Positions 24,213-34,945 of a DNA stretch of 46,494 nt are shown piece by piece (position 1 is the first letter of the stretch; every line of letters starts with the position of its first letter). The notes under the pieces were generated by a model that worked only from the letters and a program-made list of their open reading frames with translations, was not told where the DNA came from and searched no databases. The stretch comes from Porphyromonadaceae bacterium UBA7048 (lineage in GTDB: Bacteria > Bacteroidota > Bacteroidia > Bacteroidales > Muribaculaceae): positions 1-46,494 of the forward strand of contig DLAL01000071.1 of assembly GCA_002493945.1 (NCBI GenBank). Reading direction: 5' to 3'. The position numbers and the translations under genes are program-made.

Positions 24213-25022
24213 TCAAATTAGCGGTCCGCGCCCGAAGGCGTCGATGAAGCTGCCGGGGGTGGCGTTCACTATGCGCACGCCGCGTGCGGAGGCATAGGCG
24301 GCTATCTGATGGTAGCTGCGGAAAGCCACGGCGAAACTCTCCACGATCTGGTGGAGGCGGTAGCCGCGGTACTCGTGGCGGATGCGCGTGGTCTCGTGCT
24401 CGCTGTCAGCGTAGAAGTGGGGCTGGACGGACACCACCTCGTTGTCGTCGGTGACCGAGAGGGTCTGCATCCACGAGTGGTCGGCGCCGGTGATGACCAC
24501 CTCGTCGAAGCCTTCGGAGATGGCGAGCATGATGGAGGGTATGAGCACGTTGCGCGGCCGGGGCATGCCAAGGCCGTGGCGGTAGGCGAAGTGCGTCAGC
24601 GGCGTCCAGCCCTCGACTCCGACGGCATTGAAGGTGCGGACGGTCAGAGCAGGGTAGTACTGGCCGGCATGACGCCTGAAGCGTGCCGGAACGAAGAGAG
24701 TCACCGGCCAGTCGACGCGAGCCAGCTGCCGGCGCAGTTCGGCGAGGTTGCCTTCGGTGGCTTCGGTGAAGAAGTGGGGGTCGGCCATGACGTAGTATGC
24801 CGGACGGATGTCGAAGAATACGGGAGCGAGGGCGGCGAAGTTCACAGCCATGGTCACCGACGAGCGGAGGACGTCGGCATGCGCCGCTATGGTGTCGTTC
24901 AGCGACGGGCCGTTGCCCATGATGATGATGCGTCCGTGGCGCGGCTCGGGTCGGCGGCTTACAGGGCGCGACTGCAGGGCTATCTTGGCTATGCTCCTGA
25001 TGGTGTCGGTGATGGTGCTCAT
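24213..25022 (-). CDS. DUF115/GT42-like protein, possible glycan-modifying transferase
   Basis: About 269 aa. The opening RIIIMGNGPSLND is the nucleotide-sugar loop shared by DUF115 proteins and Cst-type sialyltransferases; MAVNFAAL, PAYYVMADPHFF, LIPSIMLAISEGFDEVVITGADHSW continue that fold. A transferase acting on a surface glycan is inferred from the neighbours. The start 25022 overlaps the upstream gene's stop by ATGA; the longer frame start at 25064 would run deep into that gene. Last gene of the four-gene cassette. Confidence 0.7.
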   Translation of the reverse strand: MSTITDTIRSIAKIALQSRPVSRRPEPRHGRIIIMGNGPSLNDTIAAHADVLRSSVTMAVNFAALAPVFFDIRPAYYVMADPHFFTEATEGNLAELRRQLARVDWPVTLFVPARFRRHAGQYYPALTVRTFNAVGVEGWTPLTHFAYRHGLGMPRPRNVLIPSIMLAISEGFDEVVITGADHSWMQTLSVTDDNEVVSVQPHFYADSEHETTRIRHEYRGYRLHQIVESFAVAFRSYHQIAAYASARGVRIVNATPGSFIDAFGRGPLI

Positions 25023-25747
25023 AGGCTGTTCTCGTCGTAGACGTGGGTGCGGAGATAGTTGCATACGCCGGTGGGCCTGAACGCGAGGTCCAGGGCTATC
25101 CGCGCCGACGAGAATGTGCGCGAAGTGGTGTAGGAGGCATAGCGGCGCTCACCGTAGACCTTGCGGCCGAACCACTGCTGGGGCCGTGTGCTGAGGGTGG
25201 ATATGCGCTTGTTGCCCATGCGGTAGGCGAAAGCCTCGGCCAGCTCGTCGATGAGCGGGTCGGTGCCGTCGGTGAGATTGTATATCAGCGTCTCCCGGCC
25301 TGAGGTCTGCGGCAGTCCGCCTGAGGCGAGTGCGGCGGCCACGCGGCCGATGTCGGTGGCGTGCACCACGCTGCGGCGCGCCTCGTTGCCCGGGAACTTG
25401 TAGTAGACGGCCCTGTACACGGCTTCGGCGAGCTTGCGCGGAAATCCCGTCATGCCCGTGGCCACGATGTCGGGGCAGCGCAGTATGACGGGCACAAGGT
25501 GCATGGCTCCGGCGGCGCGGCTGAAGTCGCGCTCGCGTGCGGCCCACTCCGAGGAGCTGTCGACGGGCGTGTCCTCGTCGGCCTGCAGGGGGCAGCCGGG
25601 CCCGTAGATGTCGGTGCTCGACACCATCAGCGCCATGTCGGCGGAGCCGTCGCCGATGTCGCGTACGGTCACGCCCGGCAGGGCGGCTTTCACGTATGGC
25701 CGAACGAAGTCGGCGTCGGGAGTGTGGAGTGCGATACTTTCAATCAT
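25019..25747 (-). CDS. degenerate extended-SDR (NAD-dependent epimerase-like) protein
   Basis: A 242-aa protein with the later part of an epimerase fold: MVSSTDIYGPG, LVPVILRCPDIVATG, VVHATDIGRVAAALA. The N-terminal GxxGxxG nucleotide loop is absent, and where an SDR has YxxxK this protein has EWAARER, so the catalytic Tyr and Lys are both replaced. It is full length for its context and overlaps both neighbours by 4 nt, so it is more likely a conserved pseudoenzyme or scaffold than a decaying gene. Function unknown. Confidence 0.68.
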   Translation of the reverse strand: MIESIALHTPDADFVRPYVKAALPGVTVRDIGDGSADMALMVSSTDIYGPGCPLQADEDTPVDSSSEWAARERDFSRAAGAMHLVPVILRCPDIVATGMTGFPRKLAEAVYRAVYYKFPGNEARRSVVHATDIGRVAAALASGGLPQTSGRETLIYNLTDGTDPLIDELAEAFAYRMGNKRISTLSTRPQQWFGRKVYGERRYASYTTSRTFSSARIALDLAFRPTGVCNYLRTHVYDENSL

Positions 25748-26478
25748 AGTTTCTTATGGCGGATATAGAAGAATATACGGCAGACGATGCGCAGCATCGA
25801 CACCTTCAGACCGTTCTCTCTCAATGCGCGGTACTTCTCGCGCGTTCCGGTGACCGAGCGGCTGAAGAACGACGCCGATTCTCCACCCTTCTCCATCCGT
25901 ACGGCCACATGGGGGATGTAGCGTGACGTCAGATCATATTTGCAGAATAGGCGCACGAAGTACTCGAAGTCGCCGGCTATGCGGTAGTCTGTCTTGTAGT
26001 TGCCGACTTTCTCGAGGGTATGGCGGCTGATGAACAGCGACGGATGCGGAGGCGCGAATCCTGCCAGCAGATGGCCCGGCTTGAAGTCGGCGGCCCCGTA
26101 GTGGCGGTATACCACGCCGGGATGTGCGTCGCTTACGAACTCCACGTCGCCGTAAACGAAGTCAGGAGTGTACTTGCGGAAAGTATCCGACACGCGGTTG
26201 AGCACGCATTTGTCAGCCAGGAAGTCGTTGCCGTGCACCACGCCTATCACATCGCCGGTGGTGTGCGACAGTCCGCGGTTGATGGCGTTGTAGATGCCGT
26301 CGGCCGGGTATGTGAATACCTTGGACTGCGGAGCCGTCACCGGAGAGCCGTCCTGTGCGTTCACTATGATATGTTCTATCTCGTCTCCCTTCTCCAGCTG
26401 CTGGCTGTAGAGGCTGTCGAGATTGCGTTGCAGAAGTTTCCCGTCATTGCGGGTTATTGTTACTATAGATATTTTCAT
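25744..26478 (-). CDS. family 2 glycosyltransferase (WcaA/WcaE-like)
   Basis: A 244-aa GT-A enzyme beginning MKISIVTITRNDGKLLQRNL. IEHIIVNAQDGS and DGIYNAINRGLSHTTGDVIGVVHGNDF form the nucleotide-sugar site (HGND where many relatives have NADD). A hydrophobic/basic C-terminus may bind membrane. Likely builds a repeat unit of a surface polysaccharide with the upstream membrane protein. The frame stays open far upstream (to 27780), but that part is the shadow of the membrane protein gene; MKISIV overlaps its stop as TAATG. Confidence 0.88.
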   Translation of the reverse strand: MKISIVTITRNDGKLLQRNLDSLYSQQLEKGDEIEHIIVNAQDGSPVTAPQSKVFTYPADGIYNAINRGLSHTTGDVIGVVHGNDFLADKCVLNRVSDTFRKYTPDFVYGDVEFVSDAHPGVVYRHYGAADFKPGHLLAGFAPPHPSLFISRHTLEKVGNYKTDYRIAGDFEYFVRLFCKYDLTSRYIPHVAVRMEKGGESASFFSRSVTGTREKYRALRENGLKVSMLRIVCRIFFYIRHKKL

Positions 26479-27884
26479 TATTGTGCTTCCCATCCCGAGG
26501 GGGAGTAATGGTTCAATGCAGTGAATACCACTGTCAGTCCCAAAGCAATGGCCGCGCACCAGCCTATGGCCCAGTACCTGAACGTGCGGCAGCGCAGGCG
26601 GTCGCCGCAGACGAGCCACGATACAGGCACGGCTATGAAGGGCAGCCACGGCAGACAGTAGCGTGACACCGTACCGCCGGTGACGAATGCCGTGCCGCAC
26701 CATGCCACGAGGGCGAAGGTGGCCGACAGGCGTACGGGCAGGGGCGCCCGGCGAAAGGAGAAGAGCATGAAGTAGAGTATCAGTCCGAGTTCGGCATACC
26801 ATGCGAACGAGCAGTGCGCATAGGCCTGAGTGGGTCCGAAGACCACGTCGCGCCCCCACGCCCACGGCAGCGGTGTGAGAGCCTGCACAGCGAGGGAGAA
26901 GGGAAGGCGTACGAGTCTCTGCGCTATCGGCAGATTCTCGTATGTGCCCACGGCGGCTTCGTACGAATTGAGTCTGGGTGATTCGTCCGGGTCGAGGATG
27001 AAGGCCGAGGTGCCGTCGTTGTCGATGATGGCGGCCGAAACTCCTGTCTCGCGGAGGATGAAGAACAGTGCCAGGCCGGCGGCGGCCAGTGCGCCTAAGG
27101 GCGCCGACCTGCGCCGCGGAGCCGCAATTATGCCTGTGGTCACGGCCACCGCCATCACGGCAGGGAACCATCGGCGCACCATGGCGCCCGCAAGCATGGC
27201 CACGCATATGAGGGCAATCATGACTCCTGTGCGGCACTTGCCGAATAAGGCGAAGAGAATCATCGACATCAGCAGGCAGCAGAGCGCGTCCTTGATGAGT
27301 ATGGTGCCGGCACAGAGGTAGTAGGCAACGCCTCCGGTGGCTATCATGGCGGCTGTGGCCATGCGTGATGCCGCCGCTCCGTCTCCACCGGCGGTGCGCG
27401 CAGCGGTGGCTCCGGTCAGGACGATACTCAGTAAAATAAATAAAGCGTTGGTATACAGCAGAATGTCGATAGGGGGGACGCTCTTTAAGGTTATAAACGC
27501 GAGAAAATCGCCGTATCCCTGCCGCTCGACATCGACTGTCGACTCCGTCCCGGCGGCGGTGGCGCACATCTGCTCCCACGCTATGCGTGCGTCTTCGTTG
27601 TGAAGCACAGGAGCCAGCGGCGTGCCCCCCGACGCTGTGGTGAAGTACCATGCGTTCACCACAACACCGGCCGTCAGCATGGCCCAGAAAACCGCAAGTG
27701 CGGCGAATCCTCCGCGGCTCACGGGACACAGCCTGAAATAAGCGGAGAAGGCGATGAATCCCACCGCAGCCGAACAGCACACCGACACTGCTGATGCCGA
27801 GGCCGGAAAGAGCCGCGACAATAACGCAGTAAGAGCCAAAACGGCTGTAAATGTGACGATTATGCTACGATGTGATGGTTTCAT
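26478..27884 (-). CDS. polytopic membrane protein, possible glycan polymerase (Wzy-like)
   Basis: A 468-aa hydrophobic protein with about ten to twelve predicted membrane helices and one longer extracytoplasmic loop (residues about 280-330, IIDNDGTSAFILDPDESPRLNS). No family motif I can name; membership of the Wzy/EpsG/O-antigen-ligase class is inferred from topology and from its place at the head of a glycan cassette. Its ATG is 5 nt after the -7 element, so translation is probably leaderless. Confidence 0.65.
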   Translation of the reverse strand: MKPSHRSIIVTFTAVLALTALLSRLFPASASAVSVCCSAAVGFIAFSAYFRLCPVSRGGFAALAVFWAMLTAGVVVNAWYFTTASGGTPLAPVLHNEDARIAWEQMCATAAGTESTVDVERQGYGDFLAFITLKSVPPIDILLYTNALFILLSIVLTGATAARTAGGDGAAASRMATAAMIATGGVAYYLCAGTILIKDALCCLLMSMILFALFGKCRTGVMIALICVAMLAGAMVRRWFPAVMAVAVTTGIIAAPRRRSAPLGALAAAGLALFFILRETGVSAAIIDNDGTSAFILDPDESPRLNSYEAAVGTYENLPIAQRLVRLPFSLAVQALTPLPWAWGRDVVFGPTQAYAHCSFAWYAELGLILYFMLFSFRRAPLPVRLSATFALVAWCGTAFVTGGTVSRYCLPWLPFIAVPVSWLVCGDRLRCRTFRYWAIGWCAAIALGLTVVFTALNHYSPSGWEAQ

Positions 27885-27889
27885 TTGTG

Positions 27890-27922
27890 CAAAATTACAA
27901 AAAATGAATAAGAGTGCCCAAA
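27890..27922 (-). promoter_or_regulatory. promoter of the four-gene glycan cassette
   Basis: On the minus strand TTTG (27919-27922), 21 bp, TAATTTTG (27890-27897). Confidence 0.7.
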
Positions 27923-27939
27923 AATTGGCCGAAAATTCC

Positions 27940-27947
27940 TAAATTTG
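27940..27947 (+). promoter_or_regulatory. -7 element (TAAATTTG) upstream of glsA
   Basis: Matches TAnnTTTG; -33 is not convincing. Leader of about 14 nt to the ATG at 27967. Divergent from the glycan cassette promoter. Confidence 0.5.
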
Positions 27948-27966
27948 CATCTCGAAAGCGATAGAT

Positions 27967-28815
27967 ATGATTTCGGACAGGCCAATAAAAATCGATGTAG
28001 CAGAAGTTATCCGGCAGCGGCTCGGCTCACGGTCGCGCTATATACCGGACTTCGTGGTGCGCGGTATAGAGAAGCTCATCTGTCAGGACGAACTTAACGG
28101 CCTGCTTCAGAATAACTTCCCTCGGCGCGGTCCGGAATTCTGCCGCGGTGTGCTCGACGACCTCGACGTGCGTCTGGAGGTGCGCGGCGACGCCAATATG
28201 CCTCTGTCGCCCCGCTGCATCGTGGTGAGCAACCATCCTCTGGGCGGCCTTGACGGCATCTCCATGATAGCATGGCTGAGCCGCCGCTACGGCGACTGTC
28301 CGGTGCACTTCGTGGTCAACGACCTGCTGATGGCCGTGGAGCCGCTTAAAGAGTGCTTCATACCTGTCAACAAGCACGGGGCGCAGAGCCGCGCGTCAGG
28401 TGCCGCGCTCGATGCCGTCCTTGCCGGCGACGACCCCGTGGTGATCTATCCTGCCGGACTTGTGAGCCGCCTGCACGACGACGGCACCATCTCCGACCTG
28501 CCCTGGCGCAAGACGGTGGTGAGCAAGGCCATCGAAAGCCGCCGCGACATAGTGCCCGTGCACTTCGACGGCCGCAACACGCAGTCGTTCTACCGTCTGG
28601 CCCGCTGGCGCAAGAGTCTGGGACTGAAATTCAACTATGAAATGATGCTGCTTCCGCGCGAGCTGGTGCATGCGCGTTCGAAGACCTTCACCCTCACATG
28701 CGGCGACGTCATACCCTGGCAGTCGCTCAAAGGCGGCCCGGAAGCCGCCGCCGAGGCCGCCAACCTGCGGCGTATCGTCTACTCTCTCCCTGTCAATCAA
28801 TCTCAAGAACTATGA
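27967..28815 (+). CDS. glsA: GlsA/OlsA-type lysophospholipid-like O-acyltransferase (glycine lipid synthesis)
   Basis: A 282-aa PlsC-like acyltransferase. VVSNHPLGGLDGISM is the acyltransferase motif I, here with five residues between His90 and Asp96; VIYPAGLVSR is motif III. Paired with the next gene, it fits the second step of glycine-lipid (serinolipid) synthesis described in Bacteroides, where an O-acyl chain is added to N-acyl-3-hydroxyacyl glycine. Overlaps the next gene by ATGA. Assignment rests on motif plus pairing. Confidence 0.83.
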   Translation: MISDRPIKIDVAEVIRQRLGSRSRYIPDFVVRGIEKLICQDELNGLLQNNFPRRGPEFCRGVLDDLDVRLEVRGDANMPLSPRCIVVSNHPLGGLDGISMIAWLSRRYGDCPVHFVVNDLLMAVEPLKECFIPVNKHGAQSRASGAALDAVLAGDDPVVIYPAGLVSRLHDDGTISDLPWRKTVVSKAIESRRDIVPVHFDGRNTQSFYRLARWRKSLGLKFNYEMMLLPRELVHARSKTFTLTCGDVIPWQSLKGGPEAAAEAANLRRIVYSLPVNQSQEL

Positions 28816-29747
28816 ACCAACCGATCATACCGCCTGTCGACATCGACCTGATTGTAGCCGAACTCACTCCCGACCGATTCCTGCGTCAGACCAACAAAGG
28901 GCACAACGAGCTCTATGTGGTCACGGCTCAGGACTCTCCCAATGTGATGCGCGAGATAGGGCGCCTGCGCGAGATATCCTTCCGAAGCGCCGGCGGCGGC
29001 TCGGGGAAGGAGTGCGACATCGACGAGTTCGACACCATGGAGGTGCCCTGCCGCCAGCTCATCGTGTGGGACCCCGAGAGCCGGCTCATCCTGGGCGGAT
29101 ACCGGTTCATATGCGGCCGTGACATCAGGCTTGACCCTATGGGACGTCCGTGCATAGCCACGGGGCATATGTTCGACTTCTCTGAGCGCTTCATCCGCGA
29201 CTATCTCCCGTACACCCTCGAGCTCGGACGCTCCTTCGTGCGTCCCGAGTACCAGTCGTCGCGCGCCGGAGCCAAGGCCATCTACGTCCTTGACAACCTG
29301 TGGGACGGTCTGGGCGCCATCACGGTGCTCAATCCCGACATCAGGTACCTTTTCGGCAAGGTGACCATGTATCCGAGCTACTCGGCCTGCTGCCGCGACC
29401 TGATACTCTTCTTCCTCCATAAGTACTTCCCCGACCCCGACTTCCTGGTGCGCCCCATCAAGTCGCTGCGCACCGACGCCTCGCCCGAGGAGCTGGCAGC
29501 CGTATTCACCGGCGGCGACTTCAAGAGCGACCTCAAGATACTGAACGCCACCCTGCGCGAGCACGGCCACACAGTGCCGCCGCTGGTGCACGCCTACATG
29601 TGCCTGTCGCCGACGATGAAGATGTTCGGCACGGCCATCAACGACGAGTTCGGCGACGTTGAGGAGAGCGGCATCCTGCTCACCATCGACGATATCTTCG
29701 AAGAAAAAAAACAACGACACATCGACACATACCATCTACCGCAATGA
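28812..29747 (+). CDS. glsB: GlsB/OlsB-type N-acyltransferase (hemolysin-like GNAT)
   Basis: A 311-aa acyl-ACP-dependent N-acyltransferase of the OlsB class: VVTAQDSPNVMREIGRLREISFR, ECDIDEFDTMEVPCRQLIVWD and ELGRSFVRPEYQSSRAG are recognisable. In Bacteroides GlsB makes the N-acyl glycine lipid precursor. The frame extends upstream to 28698, but the ATG at 28812 overlaps the glsA stop (ATGA), which decides the start. Also overlaps purB by ATGA. Confidence 0.86.
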   Translation: MNQPIIPPVDIDLIVAELTPDRFLRQTNKGHNELYVVTAQDSPNVMREIGRLREISFRSAGGGSGKECDIDEFDTMEVPCRQLIVWDPESRLILGGYRFICGRDIRLDPMGRPCIATGHMFDFSERFIRDYLPYTLELGRSFVRPEYQSSRAGAKAIYVLDNLWDGLGAITVLNPDIRYLFGKVTMYPSYSACCRDLILFFLHKYFPDPDFLVRPIKSLRTDASPEELAAVFTGGDFKSDLKILNATLREHGHTVPPLVHAYMCLSPTMKMFGTAINDEFGDVEESGILLTIDDIFEEKKQRHIDTYHLPQ

Positions 29748-31102
29748 CACTGACCACACTCACCGCCATATCGCCCGTCGACGGCCGATACAGAAGCAAG
29801 TGCGAACGGCTTGCCGAGTACTTCTCCGAGTATGCCACCATACGCTACCGCGTGAAAGTCGAAATCGAGTATTTCATAGCCCTTTCGGCCATCGGACTGC
29901 CCCAGCTTCCGCCCCTTTCAGCCGAGCAGGAGGCCGCCCTGCGCCGCATCTACAGCCCCGAGGTATTCACCGTGGAGGAGGCCGAGGCCGTCAAGACCAT
30001 CGAGCGCACCACCAACCATGATGTCAAGGCTGTGGAGTACTATCTCAAAGGCAAGTTCGACGAACTCGGTCTGGCCGACACCAAGGAATTCATCCACTTC
30101 GGACTCACATCGCAGGACATCAACAACACCGCCTTCCCGATGATGATGCGCGACGCCATGACCGACGTGGTCGTGCCCGAATACCGCACGCTCATCGACC
30201 GCATCAACGAGCTGGCATCGGAGTACGCTCAGATACCCATGCTCGCCAAGACCCACGGACAGCCCGCCTCGCCCACGACCCTGGGCAAGGAACTGGCCGT
30301 GTTCGCCTACCGTCTCGAAGTGCAGCTCCAGGCCCTGCTGGCAGTGCCCGTGTCGGGCAAGTTCGGCGGCGCCACCGGCAACTTCAACGCCCACCGAGTG
30401 GCCTTCCCCGCCATCGACTGGCAGATATTCGGCGCCAAGTTCCTGCGCGACAACCTCGGCATAGAGCGTGAGTGCCTCACCACACAGATATCGAACTACG
30501 ACAACCTCGGTGCCCTCTTCGACGCACTGCGCCGTCTCAACACCATCGTTCTCGACCTTGACCGCGACATATGGCAGTACATCTCGATGAACTACTTCAA
30601 GCAGCGCATCAAGGAAGGCGAGGTCGGCTCGTCGGCCATGCCCCACAAGGTGAACCCCATCGACTTCGAGAACTCCGAGGGCAACGTCGGCGTGGCCAAT
30701 GCCCTGCTGGCACACCTTGCGCAGAAGCTCCCCGTGTCGCGCCTGCAGCGTGACCTCACCGACTCCACCGTGCTCCGCAACATAGGCATGCCTCTGGCCC
30801 ACACGGTCATCGCCATCGAGTCGACCCTCAAGGGCCTGGGCAAGCTCATCCTCAACGCCGAAGCCATCCATGCCGACCTCGACAACTGCTGGAGCGTCGT
30901 TGCAGAAGCTATCCAGACCATACTCCGCCGCGAAGGCTATCCCAAGCCCTACGAGGCCCTCAAGGCCCTGACACGCACCAATTCCAAGGTCGACGCTGCC
31001 GCCATCGGCAACTTCATCGACGGTCTGCAGGGCATCAGCGAGGAAGTGCGCGCCGAGCTCCACGCCATCACTCCCTCGACATACATAGGCTACACCGTCT
31101 GA
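29744..31102 (+). CDS. purB: adenylosuccinate lyase
   Basis: Cleaves SAICAR and adenylosuccinate in purine synthesis. 452 aa of the fumarase/aspartase superfamily: SPVDGRYRSKC at the N-terminus, TNHDVKAVEYYLK, HFGLTSQDINNTA, AKTHGQPASPTTLGKE and the signature GSSAMPHKVNPIDFENSEGN. It is the third gene after glsA-glsB, overlapping glsB by 4 nt. Confidence 0.97.
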   Translation: MTLTTLTAISPVDGRYRSKCERLAEYFSEYATIRYRVKVEIEYFIALSAIGLPQLPPLSAEQEAALRRIYSPEVFTVEEAEAVKTIERTTNHDVKAVEYYLKGKFDELGLADTKEFIHFGLTSQDINNTAFPMMMRDAMTDVVVPEYRTLIDRINELASEYAQIPMLAKTHGQPASPTTLGKELAVFAYRLEVQLQALLAVPVSGKFGGATGNFNAHRVAFPAIDWQIFGAKFLRDNLGIERECLTTQISNYDNLGALFDALRRLNTIVLDLDRDIWQYISMNYFKQRIKEGEVGSSAMPHKVNPIDFENSEGNVGVANALLAHLAQKLPVSRLQRDLTDSTVLRNIGMPLAHTVIAIESTLKGLGKLILNAEAIHADLDNCWSVVAEAIQTILRREGYPKPYEALKALTRTNSKVDAAAIGNFIDGLQGISEEVRAELHAITPSTYIGYTV

Positions 31103-31127
31103 CCCCGTCGGACAGGCTCTGAAAATA

Positions 31128-31173
31128 ATCGGACTCCGGAATCAAAAATGATTTTGGAGTTCGATGCTTTTTT
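31128..31173 (+). terminator. rho-independent terminator of the glsA-glsB-purB operon
   Basis: Arms 31128-31144 and 31149-31165 form a 17-bp stem (three G-U pairs) with an AAAA loop, followed by GC and six T residues. It overlaps the -33 box of the next promoter. Confidence 0.88.
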
Positions 31174-31183
31174 GTTACCTTTG
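31153..31183 (+). promoter_or_regulatory. promoter of the hut operon
   Basis: TTTG (31153-31156), 19 bp, TACCTTTG (31176-31183): full consensus. Transcription start near 31189, giving a leader of about 23 nt to the ftcD ATG at 31212. Confidence 0.82.
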
Positions 31184-31211
31184 CGCATATGATTTTAACC
31201 TGAAATTTTTC

Positions 31212-32914
31212 ATGAAAAGACTTATCGAATGTGTGCCGAACTTCAGTGAAGGGCGCGACAAGAATGTTATAAAAGCCATCACCGATGCCATCGAGACTGT
31301 GGAAGGTGTCAAACTCCTCGACGTCGACCCCGGCGAGGCCACCAACCGCACCGTCGTCACCTTCGTGGGCGAGCCCGAGGCCGTGGTCGAAGCGGCTTTC
31401 CGCGGAGTGGCCCGTGCCGCCGAACTGATAGACATGACCAGGCATCACGGCGCGCATCCGCGAATGGGTGCCACCGACGTGTGTCCCCTCATACCCGTGG
31501 CCGGCGTCACTCTCGAGGAGTGTGCCGCCATGGCCCGTGATCTGGCCAGGCGCATCTCCGATGAGCTGGCCATCCCCACATACTGCTACGAGGCCGCGGC
31601 CTTCACCCCCGAACGCAAGAATCTGGCCGTATGCCGCGCCGGCGAGTATGAGGCCCTCCCCGAGAAGATGAACCATCCCGGCAAGGCGCCCGACTTCGGC
31701 GACCGTCCCTATGACGAGGGCGTGGCTCGCACAGGCGCCACCACCGTGGGCGCGCGCGACTTCCTCATAGCCGTGAACTTCAACCTGAACACCACTTCGA
31801 CGCGCCGCGCCAATGCCATAGCATTCGACGTGCGCGAGAAAGGCCGTCCGGCCCGCGAAGGCGGCAAGGTCACCGGCAAGCCCCTCAAGGACGAGAACGG
31901 CAAGCCCGTCATGATACCCGGCACGCTCAAGGGCACCAAGGCCATAGGATGGTACATCGACGAGTACGGCATAGCCCAGGTGTCGATGAACATCACCGAC
32001 ACGTCGCTCACTCCGCTCCACAAGGCATTCGAGGAGGTGAGCCGCGCCGCTGCCGCACGCGGCATCCGTGTGACCGGCACGGAAATCGTGGGCCTCGTGC
32101 CCAAGAAGGCCCTTGTCGACGCAGGACGTCACTTCCTCGCCCTTCAGCAGCGTTCGCGCGGCATCCCCGAGCGCGAGATAGTGCGCATCGCCGTCAAGTC
32201 GATGGGTCTCGACGAGCTCCGTCCCTTCGACCCGTCGGAGAAAGTGATAGAATATATGCTTGAAGCCGACAAGGCTCCGTCGAAGCGTCTTGTCGACCTC
32301 ACGTGCCGCGGTTTCGCCGAAGAGACCGCATCGGAGTCGCCCGCTCCCGGCGGCGGCTCGATATCGGCATACATGGGCGCCCTCGCCGCCGCACTCGGCA
32401 CCATGGTGGCCAACCTCTCGGCTCATAAGGCCGGATGGGACGACCGCTGGGAGGAGTTCTCCGACATGGCCGAGGCCGGACAGGCACTGATGGAGCGCCT
32501 GCTCCACCTGGTGGACGAGGACACCGAGGCCTTCAACCGCATCATGGCCGTCTTCGGCATGCCCAAGGGCACCGACGAGGAGCGCCGCGCACGTGCCGAG
32601 GCGCTCGAGGCCGCCACACGCTACGCCTGCGAGGTGCCGCTGACCACCATGCGCACGGCCCTGGAGACATTCGATGTGCTCCGTCAGGTGGCCGAACAGG
32701 GCAATCCTGCCTCGGCGAGCGATGCCGGCGTAGGCGCTCTGGCTGCCCGTGCCGCAGTCCGCGGAGCAGGTCTTAACGTGCGCATCAATGCCGCCGACCT
32801 GACCGACCGTGAGCTCGCCGGACGTCTGACGGCCGAAGCCGCCGACATCGAGGCCCGCGCCGAAGCCGCCGAGGCCGAAATCCTGAAAACAGTAAACGAA
32901 AAAATATCCTCCAA

Positions 32915-32918
<4 letters not shown>
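31212..32918 (+). CDS. ftcD: bifunctional glutamate formimidoyltransferase / formimidoyl-THF cyclodeaminase
   Basis: Transfers the formimino group from formiminoglutamate to tetrahydrofolate and then releases ammonia, finishing histidine breakdown. 568 aa: formiminotransferase N-terminal part (MKRLIECVPNFSEGRD, TRHHGAHPRMGATDVCPLIP), and cyclodeaminase from about residue 365 (ESPAPGGGSISAYMGALAAA). The frame begins at 31164, upstream of the -7 box, so MKRLIE at 31212 is used. First gene of ftcD-hutU-hutH-hutI; overlaps hutU by ATGA. Confidence 0.96.

Positions 32919-34928
<2,010 letters not shown>

Positions 34929-34945
<17 letters not shown>

Noticed and set aside
26479..27780. A long minus-strand open frame continuous with the GT2 frame (678 codons in total)
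   Set aside because: The translation is Arg/His-rich and lacks any domain, while the other frame encodes a clean polytopic membrane protein with a promoter and a TAATG junction. It is a shadow created by high GC.
31068..32507. A 479-codon antisense frame across ftcD
   Set aside because: Typical antisense shadow of a high-GC gene with strong third-position bias; no promoter or domain.
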